From: Oceanobacter sp. 1_MG-2023
Lineage (GTDB): Bacteria > Pseudomonadota > Gammaproteobacteria > Pseudomonadales > Oceanobacteraceae
Direction: 5' to 3'
Length of the DNA stretch: 64,000 bases
Assembly: GCF_030689025.1 (NCBI RefSeq)
Contig: NZ_JAUYWA010000003.1
Coordinates: 213,306 to 277,305 of the forward strand
This document shows positions 36,011-45,810 of the stretch, piece by piece (positions within the stretch are counted from its first letter, which is position 1; every line of letters starts with the position of its first letter). The position numbers and the translations under genes were made by a program. The notes under the pieces are model-generated. The model saw only the letters and a list, made by a program, of their open reading frames with translations. It did no database searches and was not told the origin of the DNA.

Positions 36011-36643
36011 ATGACCTCCGTATATGCTGTCCCTGTTACCCCAACGCCCCATATCTCTGAGCTGGAAATCAAGCGCAGCCAGTTTATAACCTTTGTCGGG
36101 CAAGCCAGTGACCGGGCCGCAGCGGAGGCGTTTATCCGCTCGGTGCGTCAATTGCACCCCCAGGCGCGTCATGTGTGTTGGGCCTATATCGCTGGAGCAC
36201 CGGATACCACCGTGATGTCGATGAGTGATGACGGTGAGCCGAGCGGTACCGCTGGCCGTCCAATGCTGAAAGTCTTGCAACACAGTGGCCTGGGAGAAAT
36301 TGTTGTTGCTGTCGTGCGGTATTTTGGCGGCATCAAGCTGGGTACCGGTGGGCTGCAGCGGGCTTATTCGGAGGCCGTGTTGCAGGGGCTGGAAGCACTG
36401 GCAACCGAGCAACGGGTACCGCAAACCCGCCTGACGCTGGAATACGACTACCCAATGGAAGCCGTTGTCAGGCATTTGCTGGATCAATACAGCACTACCA
36501 TTGAACATTGCGACTTTCAGGCTCGGGTCTGTATGGCACTGCTGGTCGCCGATAGTGACCGGGAGGCGTTTGTAATGGCTTTGACCAATCAGAGTGGCGG
36601 CGCGGTCAGGGTGGTTGAGCCTATCCAGAATGAGAATGAATAA
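36011..36643 (+). CDS. YigZ/IMPACT family protein
   Basis: 210 residues. The N-terminal UPF0029/IMPACT domain shows EIKRSQFITFVGQASDRAAAEAFI, then HPQARHVCWAYIAG, MSDDGEPSGTAGRPML and VAVVRYFGGIKLGTGGLQRAYSEAV, all family hallmarks. The C-terminal domain is of the EF-G-IV-like DUF1949 type. The bacterial role is uncertain; relatives affect translation control. The ATG at 36011 gives the family length; the frame upstream passes through the MITE. Confidence 0.94.
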   Translation: MTSVYAVPVTPTPHISELEIKRSQFITFVGQASDRAAAEAFIRSVRQLHPQARHVCWAYIAGAPDTTVMSMSDDGEPSGTAGRPMLKVLQHSGLGEIVVAVVRYFGGIKLGTGGLQRAYSEAVLQGLEALATEQRVPQTRLTLEYDYPMEAVVRHLLDQYSTTIEHCDFQARVCMALLVADSDREAFVMALTNQSGGAVRVVEPIQNENE

Positions 36644-36692
36644 GCATTCATAGCGGCTGACTGTCTTCGAGGCGTATACCCTGAATGGGTTT

Positions 36693-39600
36693 CTAGCGAG
36701 TCCGTATATCCTCCAGAATCGTATACAGACAGGGTAAAAGCACCAGCACCAGAAAGGTGGCAATCAGCAAGCCGAAAGTCACACTGATAATCAGTGGAAT
36801 CAGTACCTGGGCCTGCAGGCTGGTTTCGAACAACAGTGGCAGTGTTCCGGCAACGGTGGTGCTGGTGGTTAGCAGAATGGCGCGTAACCGATCCTGACTG
36901 GCTTGTCGGGCGGCGGCGTGCAGATCCATGCCGTCCCGGACGTGTTGCTTGACAAATTCGACCAGTAAAATGGCGTTGTTCACCACAATCCCCGCCAGTG
37001 AGACAAACCCCACCATACTTGGCATCGACAGGTCATGCCCCATCAGCAGGTGCCCGATGATGACACCAATCAGCGCCATGGGAATCGAGACCATCACGAT
37101 CAGAGGTTCGATATAGCTGCGAAACTGCAGACTCAACAGAATAAAAACGCCGCACAGTCCCAGCAATAATCCTGTTTTGAGGGAGTCCTGGGTAACAGCA
37201 CTGCGTTGCAGCTCACCCTGAACAGACAGCTGCAGGCCGGGATATTCTGCCTGCAGCTGAGGCAGCATGTGCTGCAAGGTATCGTTCACGACTTCACCGG
37301 TATTGGCCTTGAGCTTGTTGAGTGATGCAAACAGGGTGATGGTCGGCTGGTGGTTGATGCGGTGAATACGGGAGATATGCCGTTGCTGGCTGAGTGTCGC
37401 TACGCTGGCGAGGGGAATAATCTGCCCAGTGGCGGGGTTGACCAGCGGGTAGTCCGCCAGGTCGGCCAGGGTATCGTGGCGGTTATCCAGTTGCACAACG
37501 ACCTGCAGCTCATCGCCACCGCGATACAGGGAGGTGACCTCCAGGCCGGAGTAGGCTGTGCGCAACTGGCTGGCAATGGTGTGCCCGTCCAGCCCCAGGG
37601 CTCTGGCTTCGGGTTTCAGCTGGATCATAAGCTCCGGCTTGCCCGGTCGTGAGTCATCAAACACATTAAAGACGCCGTGATACTGGGCCAGCCAGTACTG
37701 CAATTGCCGTGAAGCCTGCTGCAGGCTGTTGCGGTCAACCCCGCTGAGATGAAGTTCGATGGCGCGCCCAGCCGGGCCAAGAGCCGGTTCGGTGATCGAC
37801 AGGGTTACTTGTTGCGGCAGGGCCGGCAACTCGGCTTGCCAGTGTTCAGTGAGGGTATCCAGACTGGTATGGCGAGCTTCGGCGGTGAGTAAATCCACTG
37901 AGAGCGTAGCCAGATGCGGGCCTTGTTCAAAGGCGTCGGCATTTTGGCTATAACGGATGTTAGTGTGGCGTATCAGAGTTGATGATTCTTGCTGGTCCAG
38001 CGTGTGCACCGCTCGCTGCAATGCTGCTTCCACTTCTGTCATGGTTGCCATTGTCTGGGCTAGCGGTGTCCCGGCGGCAAGAATCACACGGGCTTCAAGT
38101 ACATCGCCGTCCATTTCTGGCAGGGCATTAAACTTGAGGGCGCCGGATACCAGCATGCTGATGCACAGCAAAAATACGGCGATGGTGATACCAACCGTCA
38201 GGTAACGGTAACGAATGGCGATTTCGAGTTGTGAGCCAAGTGCGTGTTTCCACTGTTCAAAGCGGCGGTTAACCTGTTTTTGAAAGTTACCCTGGGCACC
38301 ACTGCCTGAGCCGGCTTCATGTTCCATGGTATGACGCAGGTGATGTGGCAAAATCAGGAAGGCTTCAATCAGGCTGATGCTGAGCACCACAATCAGCACA
38401 ATGGGCACAACGCGAAATACCTGTCCCAGTTGGCCTTCGAGTCCTATCAGTGCACCAAACACCATGACGGTGGTCAGGAAGGATGACAAGACGCCTCGGG
38501 CGACGCGCCGGGTGCCGGTTACAACGGCATCCAGTGGCGACAGACCACGCTGGCGTTGCTCGGCGATGCTTTCGGCAATAACGATGGCATCGTCCATCAG
38601 AATGCCCAGCGCCAGCAATAACGCCACCATGCTCATCATATTGATTGATATGCCAAACTGCAGCATCAGAAAAAAACTGGCGAGAAAACTTACCGGCAGG
38701 CCCATCACTACCCAGAAGGTATAGCGGAAACCAAAAAACAGCATCAGCGTCAGAAAAACCAGCAGTAACCCTTGCCAGGCATTGTTGATCAGCATCGACA
38801 GCCGGTCCTTGACAATATCGGTGAAGTTCTGGGTTAGCACAAAGTGGCTGCCAGCAGGCAAGTAGGGGGTTTCACGGTCGATAAAGGCTTCGACGGCGTC
38901 GAGCACCCGCAGGCTGTCATCGGTACTGTTTTTGGCGACTCGCAACAGAGCCGCCCGCTGGCCATCAAAAATCACTTGATGATCGTTGTCTTCAAAGGTG
39001 TCGGTGATGGTCGCCAGATCGCGCAGACGGATTTCAGCCCCATCCGGGTTACTGATGATAACCAGATTGCCCAGTGCCTGAACGTCGGTTTGCTGGTCGT
39101 TGAGGCGCAAGCTGTATTCCCGCGCATAATGGTTTGCCGAGTCTGTGCTGGCAGTGGGCTGGGCAACAAAGGTCCCGAGGGGGAGATCGAGATTCTGTTT
39201 TTGCAGGATTGCGGCCAGCTGGTCCAGACTGAGCTGGTAACGGCGCAAGGTGTCGGTGCGAATACTGACGCGTAGCTGGCGTTCGCTGAAACCCTCCAGA
39301 GTGACCAGTGGAATCGCCGCGTCTTGCTGCATTCGGCTTTGAATCTGTTTGGCCAGATCCTTGAGTTGAGTGGTGGGCAAGTCGGCGCTTAGCGCTACGG
39401 TGACGACGGGAGATGTCCGGCCCAATTCCAGAATGGTGGCGGTTTCAGCGTCGTCCGGGAAATTGCTGATCCCGTCAACCGCAGCGCGAATATCATCAAG
39501 AAAATCGTCAAAATCTCCCTGACTTTGCATTTTTAACGTCATTTGGCCGACGTTATCGCGAGCATCGCAACGGATTTCTTCAGCGTAGGCAATGCTGTCC

Positions 39601-39881
39601 ATCGCGTCCTCTAACGGGAGGCAGATACCGGATTCAACGTCGTCCGGAGTCGCCCCCGGATATGGCACTGTGACGCGGATTTCGTAGGCCTGGGTATCGG
39701 GAAACGTCTGGCGTTGTAATTGCGGCAGACTGATTAACCCCAGGATCAGAAAACCGGCCATCAGCAGGTTGGCTGCGGTTGGGTGATGTGCAAAAAATCC
39801 GGTCAGTGAATTGACCGACCTGGAGGTGTTGGCTGTGCTGGTATTGGCTGTTTGGCTGCCGGAAGAGGAAGGTGTCGCCAT
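36693..39881 (-). CDS. RND family efflux permease
   Basis: A 1062-residue inner-membrane proton-driven exporter of the AcrB/HAE family. Twelve helices are arranged as 1+5 twice, with two large periplasmic loops. The proton-relay motif LALGILMDDAIVIAESIAEQ lies in helix 4 and its partner, FVSLAGIVVNNAILLVEF, in helix 10. PYPGATPDDVESGICLPLE lies near the start of the first loop. It is translated three bases after the membrane fusion protein. No outer-membrane channel gene is in the window, so it probably borrows a TolC-like protein. The substrate is unknown. Confidence 0.95.
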   Translation of the reverse strand: MATPSSSGSQTANTSTANTSRSVNSLTGFFAHHPTAANLLMAGFLILGLISLPQLQRQTFPDTQAYEIRVTVPYPGATPDDVESGICLPLEDAMDSIAYAEEIRCDARDNVGQMTLKMQSQGDFDDFLDDIRAAVDGISNFPDDAETATILELGRTSPVVTVALSADLPTTQLKDLAKQIQSRMQQDAAIPLVTLEGFSERQLRVSIRTDTLRRYQLSLDQLAAILQKQNLDLPLGTFVAQPTASTDSANHYAREYSLRLNDQQTDVQALGNLVIISNPDGAEIRLRDLATITDTFEDNDHQVIFDGQRAALLRVAKNSTDDSLRVLDAVEAFIDRETPYLPAGSHFVLTQNFTDIVKDRLSMLINNAWQGLLLVFLTLMLFFGFRYTFWVVMGLPVSFLASFFLMLQFGISINMMSMVALLLALGILMDDAIVIAESIAEQRQRGLSPLDAVVTGTRRVARGVLSSFLTTVMVFGALIGLEGQLGQVFRVVPIVLIVVLSISLIEAFLILPHHLRHTMEHEAGSGSGAQGNFQKQVNRRFEQWKHALGSQLEIAIRYRYLTVGITIAVFLLCISMLVSGALKFNALPEMDGDVLEARVILAAGTPLAQTMATMTEVEAALQRAVHTLDQQESSTLIRHTNIRYSQNADAFEQGPHLATLSVDLLTAEARHTSLDTLTEHWQAELPALPQQVTLSITEPALGPAGRAIELHLSGVDRNSLQQASRQLQYWLAQYHGVFNVFDDSRPGKPELMIQLKPEARALGLDGHTIASQLRTAYSGLEVTSLYRGGDELQVVVQLDNRHDTLADLADYPLVNPATGQIIPLASVATLSQQRHISRIHRINHQPTITLFASLNKLKANTGEVVNDTLQHMLPQLQAEYPGLQLSVQGELQRSAVTQDSLKTGLLLGLCGVFILLSLQFRSYIEPLIVMVSIPMALIGVIIGHLLMGHDLSMPSMVGFVSLAGIVVNNAILLVEFVKQHVRDGMDLHAAARQASQDRLRAILLTTSTTVAGTLPLLFETSLQAQVLIPLIISVTFGLLIATFLVLVLLPCLYTILEDIRTR

Positions 39882-39884
39882 GAT

Positions 39885-41330
39885 TCAGTGTCCCTCTGCC
39901 GCGCCTGTGGCCACCGGAGTAATCAAGGTCCCTGCCACCGCTGGTACCACATCGGACAAAATTACCTGACTGTGTGGCGGCAAGGCATCAGCGGCCAGAA
40001 GCGTCTGGTTCGCCATGCTCATCAGCGGTGTGACGGCCTGAACCTGCAGGCGCTGCTGATCATCCAGCAGATACACCACGGTGCTGTTGTCACTGCCTTG
40101 TTCATTACTGAAGGCATGGATAGCGGTAGAGGGAATGGCAATCGCTTCGACCTCGTGGGCCTGCAGCGTGACACGGGCGTTTAATCCGGTAATCAAGGGC
40201 GGTCGCTGCCCGGGCACTACATCGCGATACGGGTTGGGGATACGTACCAGAATGGCCAGTGTACGGGTTTGTGGGTCGATACCTTCCCGAAACGTCACCA
40301 CCTGACCTTGCCAGACCTGTGGCGTACCGCTGTCATCCAGTATCGGCAATTCGACTTGTGCCGACAGCTGCCCCAGAGTAATTAACCGGTTGATGGCCTG
40401 GGTTGTCGGTGTTGATGCCGGTGTTGATGCCGGTGTTGATACGGAGGCTGGATCGGTTCCTGCAGCAAGTGGTTCGGGGTGGTTTTCCGCTTGCCGGGCC
40501 AGAGTCTGCATAAATGGTCGCAGCTGACTGAGCGTAAAGCGGGCCTCAATGTCTACCGAATCAATGCCCTGGGCCTCGATCAAGGGTTGGCCAACGGCTG
40601 CAAACTGTCCGACTTCCGGTGCGGTATTGGCAATCCGGGCGGCGACTGGCAACACCAGTGTTGTACGATCGATATTACGTTGCTGTTGCTGGGCCTGGCT
40701 GTTGGCAATCTGTTGTTGCGCCAGAAGCACATCACGCTGGGCGGGCAAAATAGCCAGTTGTTGCTGTAACGAGACCAGCTCCTGCTCTGCTTGCAAGACG
40801 GCGCGCTGTTCCGCATCCAGCTGGGATTGAGGCAATGCACCCTGTTGCAACAAGGCCTGTTTGCGCAACAGCTCCTTGCGTGTTGATGCCAGGCGCTGCT
40901 CCATTAATGTCTGGCTGTGCTGCAGGCTGCTGGCGTTGATTTCCAGTTGTGCGATCTGGGCGTTTGCCGAGGCAATATTGGCTTGTGCCTGACGGGCCGC
41001 CAGCTGGTAGTCGGTAGCGTCCAGTCGTAACAGTTCGGTACCGGCATCCAGCAGCGCGCCATGATCCAATTGAGGATGGCGCCAGACAATCCGCCCGGCG
41101 ACCTCTGCAACCAGAGATAATTGTACCGTGGGGTGTACCACGCCATGGCCGACTACCCGAGGGATTATGGGAGCGGCATGTGCCACCATCACGTGAGCGG
41201 CGACACCGGGCCGTTGGTGGCTGTCCTGCTGCGGTGGCTGTTTCAGTTGTGCGCCAATCACCAGCGCAGCGACTCCCGATAGCGCCATGATGGGCAGTAT
41301 AAATGGACGCTTTAACCAGATCGATGGCAT
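39885..41330 (-). CDS. RND membrane fusion protein
   Basis: 481 residues. An N-terminal membrane anchor or signal (ILPIMALSGVAALVIGAQL) is followed by a biotinyl-lipoyl-like domain, a long alpha-hairpin (about 105-230, rich in Gln and Ala) and a beta-barrel part ending in YRDVVPGQRPPLITGLNARVTL. A Thr/Pro/Ala linker with TPAS repeats lies at about 295-310. It bridges the RND pump to an outer-membrane channel. ATG 41330 has a GAGGAT site; the frame is open for 62 residues upstream but overlaps the tetR gene. Middle gene of the tetR-mfp-rnd operon. Confidence 0.94.
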   Translation of the reverse strand: MPSIWLKRPFILPIMALSGVAALVIGAQLKQPPQQDSHQRPGVAAHVMVAHAAPIIPRVVGHGVVHPTVQLSLVAEVAGRIVWRHPQLDHGALLDAGTELLRLDATDYQLAARQAQANIASANAQIAQLEINASSLQHSQTLMEQRLASTRKELLRKQALLQQGALPQSQLDAEQRAVLQAEQELVSLQQQLAILPAQRDVLLAQQQIANSQAQQQQRNIDRTTLVLPVAARIANTAPEVGQFAAVGQPLIEAQGIDSVDIEARFTLSQLRPFMQTLARQAENHPEPLAAGTDPASVSTPASTPASTPTTQAINRLITLGQLSAQVELPILDDSGTPQVWQGQVVTFREGIDPQTRTLAILVRIPNPYRDVVPGQRPPLITGLNARVTLQAHEVEAIAIPSTAIHAFSNEQGSDNSTVVYLLDDQQRLQVQAVTPLMSMANQTLLAADALPPHSQVILSDVVPAVAGTLITPVATGAAEGH

Positions 41331-41340
41331 GGGCAGATCC

Positions 41341-42039
41341 TCACAGTGATACCGTGGTGGAACAGGATGGTGAGTCCGGTTGGCTGGCCGGAAGTTGGGT
41401 GGCGTCAGTGGCAAAACCGGACAGCAGCAAGCGGGAGATATGGTCTTTCCAGCTCGCCGAATGCAGGGTCTGGCGATCGACGCCGGTTGTCTGGCTGAAT
41501 ACCGGTTCTGCCACAATCGGGAAGATGATCAGGCTGATCAGGTTGGTGGTTGCCCAGGCGATATCCAGATCCGCTCGCAGCAGACCCTGCTGTTGCAGCT
41601 GTGCCAGCAGCTGCTTCAGGTTGGCGCCCAGCTTCATGGGTATGTGCTGCATGAAGTGCTCTCGCAGTTGCGAATCCTGATTAAAAATATCGTCCTGAAC
41701 CAGTCGGATCAGCCATGGCTCCAGGCACATCAGCTCGAGCAGACCAGAGACCAGATGATGCAAGGCTGCAGCCGGATCGGCCGGTAACGTGGCAATCAGG
41801 GTATCTACTTGCTCTTGGCGCATAACACTGCTGTCGTCGATCAGCGCGCGGAACAAGCCATCCTTGCCACCAAAATAATAACTCACCATAGCCGACTGAG
41901 TGTCGGCCTGAGTGGCAATATCGCGGATTGTCAGTGAGTGATAAGAACGATTTTCCAGCAAGACACGAGCGGCATTTTTTAACGCCAGCCGGGTCCGTTG
42001 CTGTTTTTCGGGGTCGATAGGTCGTCCGCGCCTGGACAT
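41341..42039 (-). CDS. TetR family repressor of the RND operon
   Basis: 232 residues. The N-terminal helix-turn-helix (about 10-60) reads RTRLALKNAARVLLENRSYHSLTIRDIATQADTQSAMVSYYFGGKDGLFRALI. The ligand half has EPWLIRLVQDDIF and a C-terminal helical domain. It is the first gene of the operon, ten bases before the fusion protein gene, so it probably represses its own pump. A direct repeat (TGATCAGT TGATTAGT, 42057-42072) upstream of the start is a possible operator. A start two residues upstream (42045) is equally possible. Confidence 0.92.
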   Translation of the reverse strand: MSRRGRPIDPEKQQRTRLALKNAARVLLENRSYHSLTIRDIATQADTQSAMVSYYFGGKDGLFRALIDDSSVMRQEQVDTLIATLPADPAAALHHLVSGLLELMCLEPWLIRLVQDDIFNQDSQLREHFMQHIPMKLGANLKQLLAQLQQQGLLRADLDIAWATTNLISLIIFPIVAEPVFSQTTGVDRQTLHSASWKDHISRLLLSGFATDATQLPASQPDSPSCSTTVSL

Positions 42040-42184
42040 GGCCATTATCCATATAGCTGATCAGTTGATTAGTTAAATTATAGCGGAAAGAGAAGAAAGG
42101 CAAGCTGTACATGCGGATCGCCAGCGCAGGGACTGTCTGTGTCTGTGCTGGTGTTGTTATCTTAGGGCCGCCGGCATGAACGCT

Positions 42185-42931
42185 TTAGTTCCCGCCGTGG
42201 ATTCCGTTTTGCCATTGCACATCGCTGGTGAGCATATAGCCCATGCCGTAAATGGTTTTGATCAGACGTGGGGATTTGGGATCGTCTTCAATCTTTTTGC
42301 GGATGCGCGACATACGCACGTCGATGCTGCGGTCGAAAGCTTCGTCGTGGTGTTTGAGCAGTTGGTCACGGCTGAGAATCTGGCGTGGGTATTTCAGCAG
42401 GCGCACCAGTAGGTCCATTTCTCCGGCGCTGAGGACAAATTCTGTGCCGTTGTCCTTTCGTAAGGTCAGGGTGGCGCAATCCAGCTGCCAGTTGGCAAAA
42501 CAGGCAACGGAGGGTGAGTCCTTGTCGGGGCCGAAGGTGCTGGTTTGCAGGCGGGCGTTTTTTTCCAGTCGCCGGACGATGCTGTTGGTACGGGCGACCA
42601 GTTCGCGGGGGTCAAAGGGTTTGCTGATGTAATCGTCGGCACCCAGTTCCAGCCCCAGTACCCGGTCGGGCAGGCTGTCGCGGCCGGAGATAATGATGAC
42701 GCCGACGTCTTCACGGGTGGTGAGGTGGCGTACCAGCTCCAGGCCATCGATGTCTGGCAAGCCGAGGTCAACAATACACACCCGAGGTGGTTGCTGGCGC
42801 AGCGCATTGGTGAGCTGGGCTCCGGTGCGAAAGCAGCGTACCTGGTGGCCATAGCGGTTCAGTTCGCCTCTGACCAGTTCGGTGATGTCGGCGTCATCCT
42901 CGACGAGGTAAATCAGCGCCTGTTGGCTCAC
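42185..42931 (-). CDS. OmpR-type response regulator
   Basis: 248 residues. The receiver domain (1-125) has acidic VEDDAD, phospho-acceptor Asp56 in VDLGLPDIDG, a switch Ser in IIISGRDS and Lys106 of SKPFDPREL. The OmpR/PhoB winged helix (about 145-235) ends in IDVRMSRIRKKIEDDPKSPRLIKTIYGMGYML. Its start overlaps the hybrid kinase stop by four bases, so the two form a signal pair. It probably controls the divergent ABC transporter cluster; the 10-base-spaced repeat upstream of that cluster suits an OmpR-type site. Confidence 0.95.
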   Translation of the reverse strand: MSQQALIYLVEDDADITELVRGELNRYGHQVRCFRTGAQLTNALRQQPPRVCIVDLGLPDIDGLELVRHLTTREDVGVIIISGRDSLPDRVLGLELGADDYISKPFDPRELVARTNSIVRRLEKNARLQTSTFGPDKDSPSVACFANWQLDCATLTLRKDNGTEFVLSAGEMDLLVRLLKYPRQILSRDQLLKHHDEAFDRSIDVRMSRIRKKIEDDPKSPRLIKTIYGMGYMLTSDVQWQNGIHGGN

Positions 42932-45477
42932 GGTAAACTCCTGTGTTGACGATGTAGACGGATGCGGGTGCTGGCACGCTCCAGCGCTTGCCCCAGTTGT
43001 TGGCGGTCAAACGGTTTGCGTAATAGCACCAGCATGGGGTCTTGCTGGTCAATGGCATCGTGGCCCTGGTCTTGTTGGGCCGGATCATCGGTGTAACCAC
43101 TGACCAGCAGGATTACGGCTTCAGGGGCGCGGCGGCGTAACGTTGCGGCCAGTTTGCGGCCATTCATGGTGCCGGGAATCATGATGTCGCTAACCATTCC
43201 GGTCAGTGGATTGGCACCGCTAGCCAGCAGGTCGTCCAGCAAGGTCTGGGCTTCGTTACCGTCGGCGGCTTCAACCACGTGTTGGCCGAGGTCGACCAGT
43301 TGTTTGCGAATGACGGCCCGGACGTCGGGGTTGTCTTCAACCAGCAAATACAGTCCTCCTGGAGACAGTTTGGGCCTGTTGTCACTGTCGTTATCGTTCA
43401 GCTCCGGGTTGGCTGGTGCGTCACTGGCGGGCAGTAACAGGCGTATCATGGCACCGCCCTGGGGGCGGTTGTGCAGTTGAATATACCCGAATGACTGCTT
43501 GACGAAACCATAGACCATCGATAACCCCAGTCCGGAATTGTTGCTGCCTTCCTTGGTGCTGAAAAAGGGTTCGAACGCCTGTTCGAGAGCAGACTGGCTG
43601 AAACCGGTGCCGGTGTCGGCGACGCCGATTTCAATATAACGTCCGGGGGCCACGATCTCGTCGAACTGCTGTTCGATGGGTTGGCGGATATCGCGCAGTT
43701 TCCAGCTGTAGGTCAGGGTGCCGCCATCGTGCATGGCATCGCGGGCATTGAGGCCAAGATTGACCAGTGCGTTTTCAAGGTGGCCGGGGTCGACGTTGAT
43801 CCAGGCTTGCAGAGGCGGTTGTTGTGGCCGGTAGTGTAATCGGTAGGGGCCGCTGAAGGCGCTGTGCAGCAGCTCCAGCACCTCGGTCATCATGGTATTG
43901 ATCGAGACGGTTTCTGGCTGTAACGGCTGGCGGCGCGAGAAGGCAAGCAGGCGATGGGTGATATCGGCTCCCCGGCGGGCGGCGCGTTCGGCCGGGCTGA
44001 GCAGTTTGTCCAGCTCCGGGTTGCTGGCGCTGTAATGCTCTCGGGCGACGATCAGGTTGCCAACAATGATCGACAACAGATTGTTGAAGTCGTGGGCCAG
44101 CCCGCCGGACAGTTGACCAACGGCGCTCATACGCTGCACCCGGGCGTTGGTGGCGAGCAGTTCTTCGGTGCGCTGTTTGACCTGGGCGTCGAGGGTTTCG
44201 ATATTGTGTCGCAGCCGTTGCACCATGGCATCGATACTGGAAGCGAGGATACCGACTTCATCATCGCGCTGAATTCCGGTGCGGGCCGACAAGTCGCCAC
44301 GTTGCACGTTGAGTGCGGTGCTGGCGAGCTGTTCCAGAGGGCGGGTAATGCGGTTGACCAGAAAATTGGAGATCAGCAGGGTGGCCAACATGGTCAGGCC
44401 CGCCAGAATCATGATGCGCGCGCTGAGCAAATCAGCACTGCTTTGCAGCTCGTCGAGGTAAACTGAGGAGCAGATATACCAGTCGAACCCTTCGATGTAG
44501 CGCACCAGCGAGAGCTTGTCGTAGGCGTAGTTGTCGGGGTCGTCGAGTTTGTCCCAGCGATAGGTCAACTCGTTGCCGGTGTCGGCCACCGCCATCAGTT
44601 CCTGATAGATCGGTTGCTGGCTGAGCGGGTTTTGCAGGGTGGTGAAGGTAACGCCATCGAGGTTGTCGTTGGGGTGAATCAGCATATGGCCGTTGGAATC
44701 AAAGACGTACATATAGCCGGTTTTGGCGACCTTGATTTCTTGTAATGCATTGCGCAGCTCCATCAGGGCTTGCTGGCGACGCTGGCGCACTTCGATTTCG
44801 ATATCGTTGAGGTAAACCCCGGAGCCAATCACAAACCCCCATTCGGGGTAGTCCCGGACAAACGATACCTTGTCGAGCTCGTCATCACCGGCAATACGGG
44901 ACCATTTATAATAGTAATAGCCTTCGCCGTCTTGCATGGCTTGCCTGACAACCCGGGTCAGAATGTTTTGAGGGGGATCATCTTCCTGCTGCTCGCCATC
45001 GTATTGAAAGCGTTCATCCGGGTGGGATAAAACCTGGATATCATGATCCACCACCCAGATATAATCCTGATTGCCAAAGGTAAAATCACGCAGATAAGCA
45101 AAGGCTGTTTGTCGCGCCTGTTCCAGCGGGATACCTTGTTTAGCGGCTTCCTGGAAATGGGATTGTAAAAAATTCTCGGCCAAATCAACGACCAGCGTCA
45201 GTTGTTCTTTGTGGTTGTCCAGCGCCTGCTGCCGATATTCTTCGACACCGGTATACATCTGGTCGGCAATTTCAAATACGTTATTCAGTGCCAATCGTGA
45301 TGAATTACGCTCTATTTCAAATACCTGCTGTTTGATTGTCGGAACGGTATAGAAATACACAAAAACAAACACCACAAGCAGAATGCCACGAATGATCAGC
45401 GACAGCTGACGCGCCAGGCGGGCCTTGTGCGCCTTTATCACCGGCTGGGAGGTGGCATGAACCGTGGAGGAGGACAT
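42928..45477 (-). CDS. Cache-domain hybrid sensor histidine kinase
   Basis: About 849 residues. First membrane helix at about 30-48; two Cache-type extracytoplasmic modules follow (FGNQDYIWVVDHDIQVLSHP and KTGYMYVFDSNGHMLIHPN). A second helix lies at about 355-375, then HAMP (NRITRPLEQLASTAL). The HisKA domain has His462 in GGLAHDFNNLLS, the HATPase part has N box ALVNLGLNARDAM and GLGLSMVYGF, and a C-terminal receiver has Asp764 in VSDIMIPG. Double Cache domains often bind small carboxylates or amino acids. The start is uncertain: ATG 45477 has no clear ribosome site, and a TTG at 45498 is possible. Confidence 0.93.
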   Translation of the reverse strand: MSSSTVHATSQPVIKAHKARLARQLSLIIRGILLVVFVFVYFYTVPTIKQQVFEIERNSSRLALNNVFEIADQMYTGVEEYRQQALDNHKEQLTLVVDLAENFLQSHFQEAAKQGIPLEQARQTAFAYLRDFTFGNQDYIWVVDHDIQVLSHPDERFQYDGEQQEDDPPQNILTRVVRQAMQDGEGYYYYKWSRIAGDDELDKVSFVRDYPEWGFVIGSGVYLNDIEIEVRQRRQQALMELRNALQEIKVAKTGYMYVFDSNGHMLIHPNDNLDGVTFTTLQNPLSQQPIYQELMAVADTGNELTYRWDKLDDPDNYAYDKLSLVRYIEGFDWYICSSVYLDELQSSADLLSARIMILAGLTMLATLLISNFLVNRITRPLEQLASTALNVQRGDLSARTGIQRDDEVGILASSIDAMVQRLRHNIETLDAQVKQRTEELLATNARVQRMSAVGQLSGGLAHDFNNLLSIIVGNLIVAREHYSASNPELDKLLSPAERAARRGADITHRLLAFSRRQPLQPETVSINTMMTEVLELLHSAFSGPYRLHYRPQQPPLQAWINVDPGHLENALVNLGLNARDAMHDGGTLTYSWKLRDIRQPIEQQFDEIVAPGRYIEIGVADTGTGFSQSALEQAFEPFFSTKEGSNNSGLGLSMVYGFVKQSFGYIQLHNRPQGGAMIRLLLPASDAPANPELNDNDSDNRPKLSPGGLYLLVEDNPDVRAVIRKQLVDLGQHVVEAADGNEAQTLLDDLLASGANPLTGMVSDIMIPGTMNGRKLAATLRRRAPEAVILLVSGYTDDPAQQDQGHDAIDQQDPMLVLLRKPFDRQQLGQALERASTRIRLHRQHRSLP

Positions 45478-45810
45478 AAAAAAAGATAACCGTGGCAAAA
45501 GCCTCTATTGATGCAGAGAGCGGCACAAGCCGTCAATGATCAATACGGGATAAACGGCGCTTATGAAGAATATGTCCTGTCCCGGGTGGGTTATTTTTTA
45601 TGAAAAATGTCGCCGTGAAACATTTGGATACATTTGAGAAAAATTCACGACACGATGTGCGTCTAGTTTGGTTATTGAACACCGGGGCTGGTTATAAATT
45701 CCCGGGTTATAAAAATAATATTTGCCAATTAGACATTCGTTGAATATGCCCTTGGCCAAGGTGAGATACCCCGGCTGACAAGCAGATTTCAACCTCATCG
45801 GATACGAGAA
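45478..45810 (+). other. Divergent control region before the ABC transporter
   Basis: 333 bases between the kinase and the LivG-like gene. No protein gene is seen. A direct repeat of ACATTTG at 45620-45626 and 45630-45636 (10-base period, one helical turn) is a candidate site for the OmpR-type regulator. Confidence 0.55.
45620..45636 (+). promoter_or_regulatory. Tandem half-sites, candidate response-regulator operator
   Basis: ACATTTG-GAT-ACATTTG, identical half-sites ten bases apart, as OmpR/PhoB-type dimers require. Located about 175 bases before the LivG-like gene. Confidence 0.4.
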
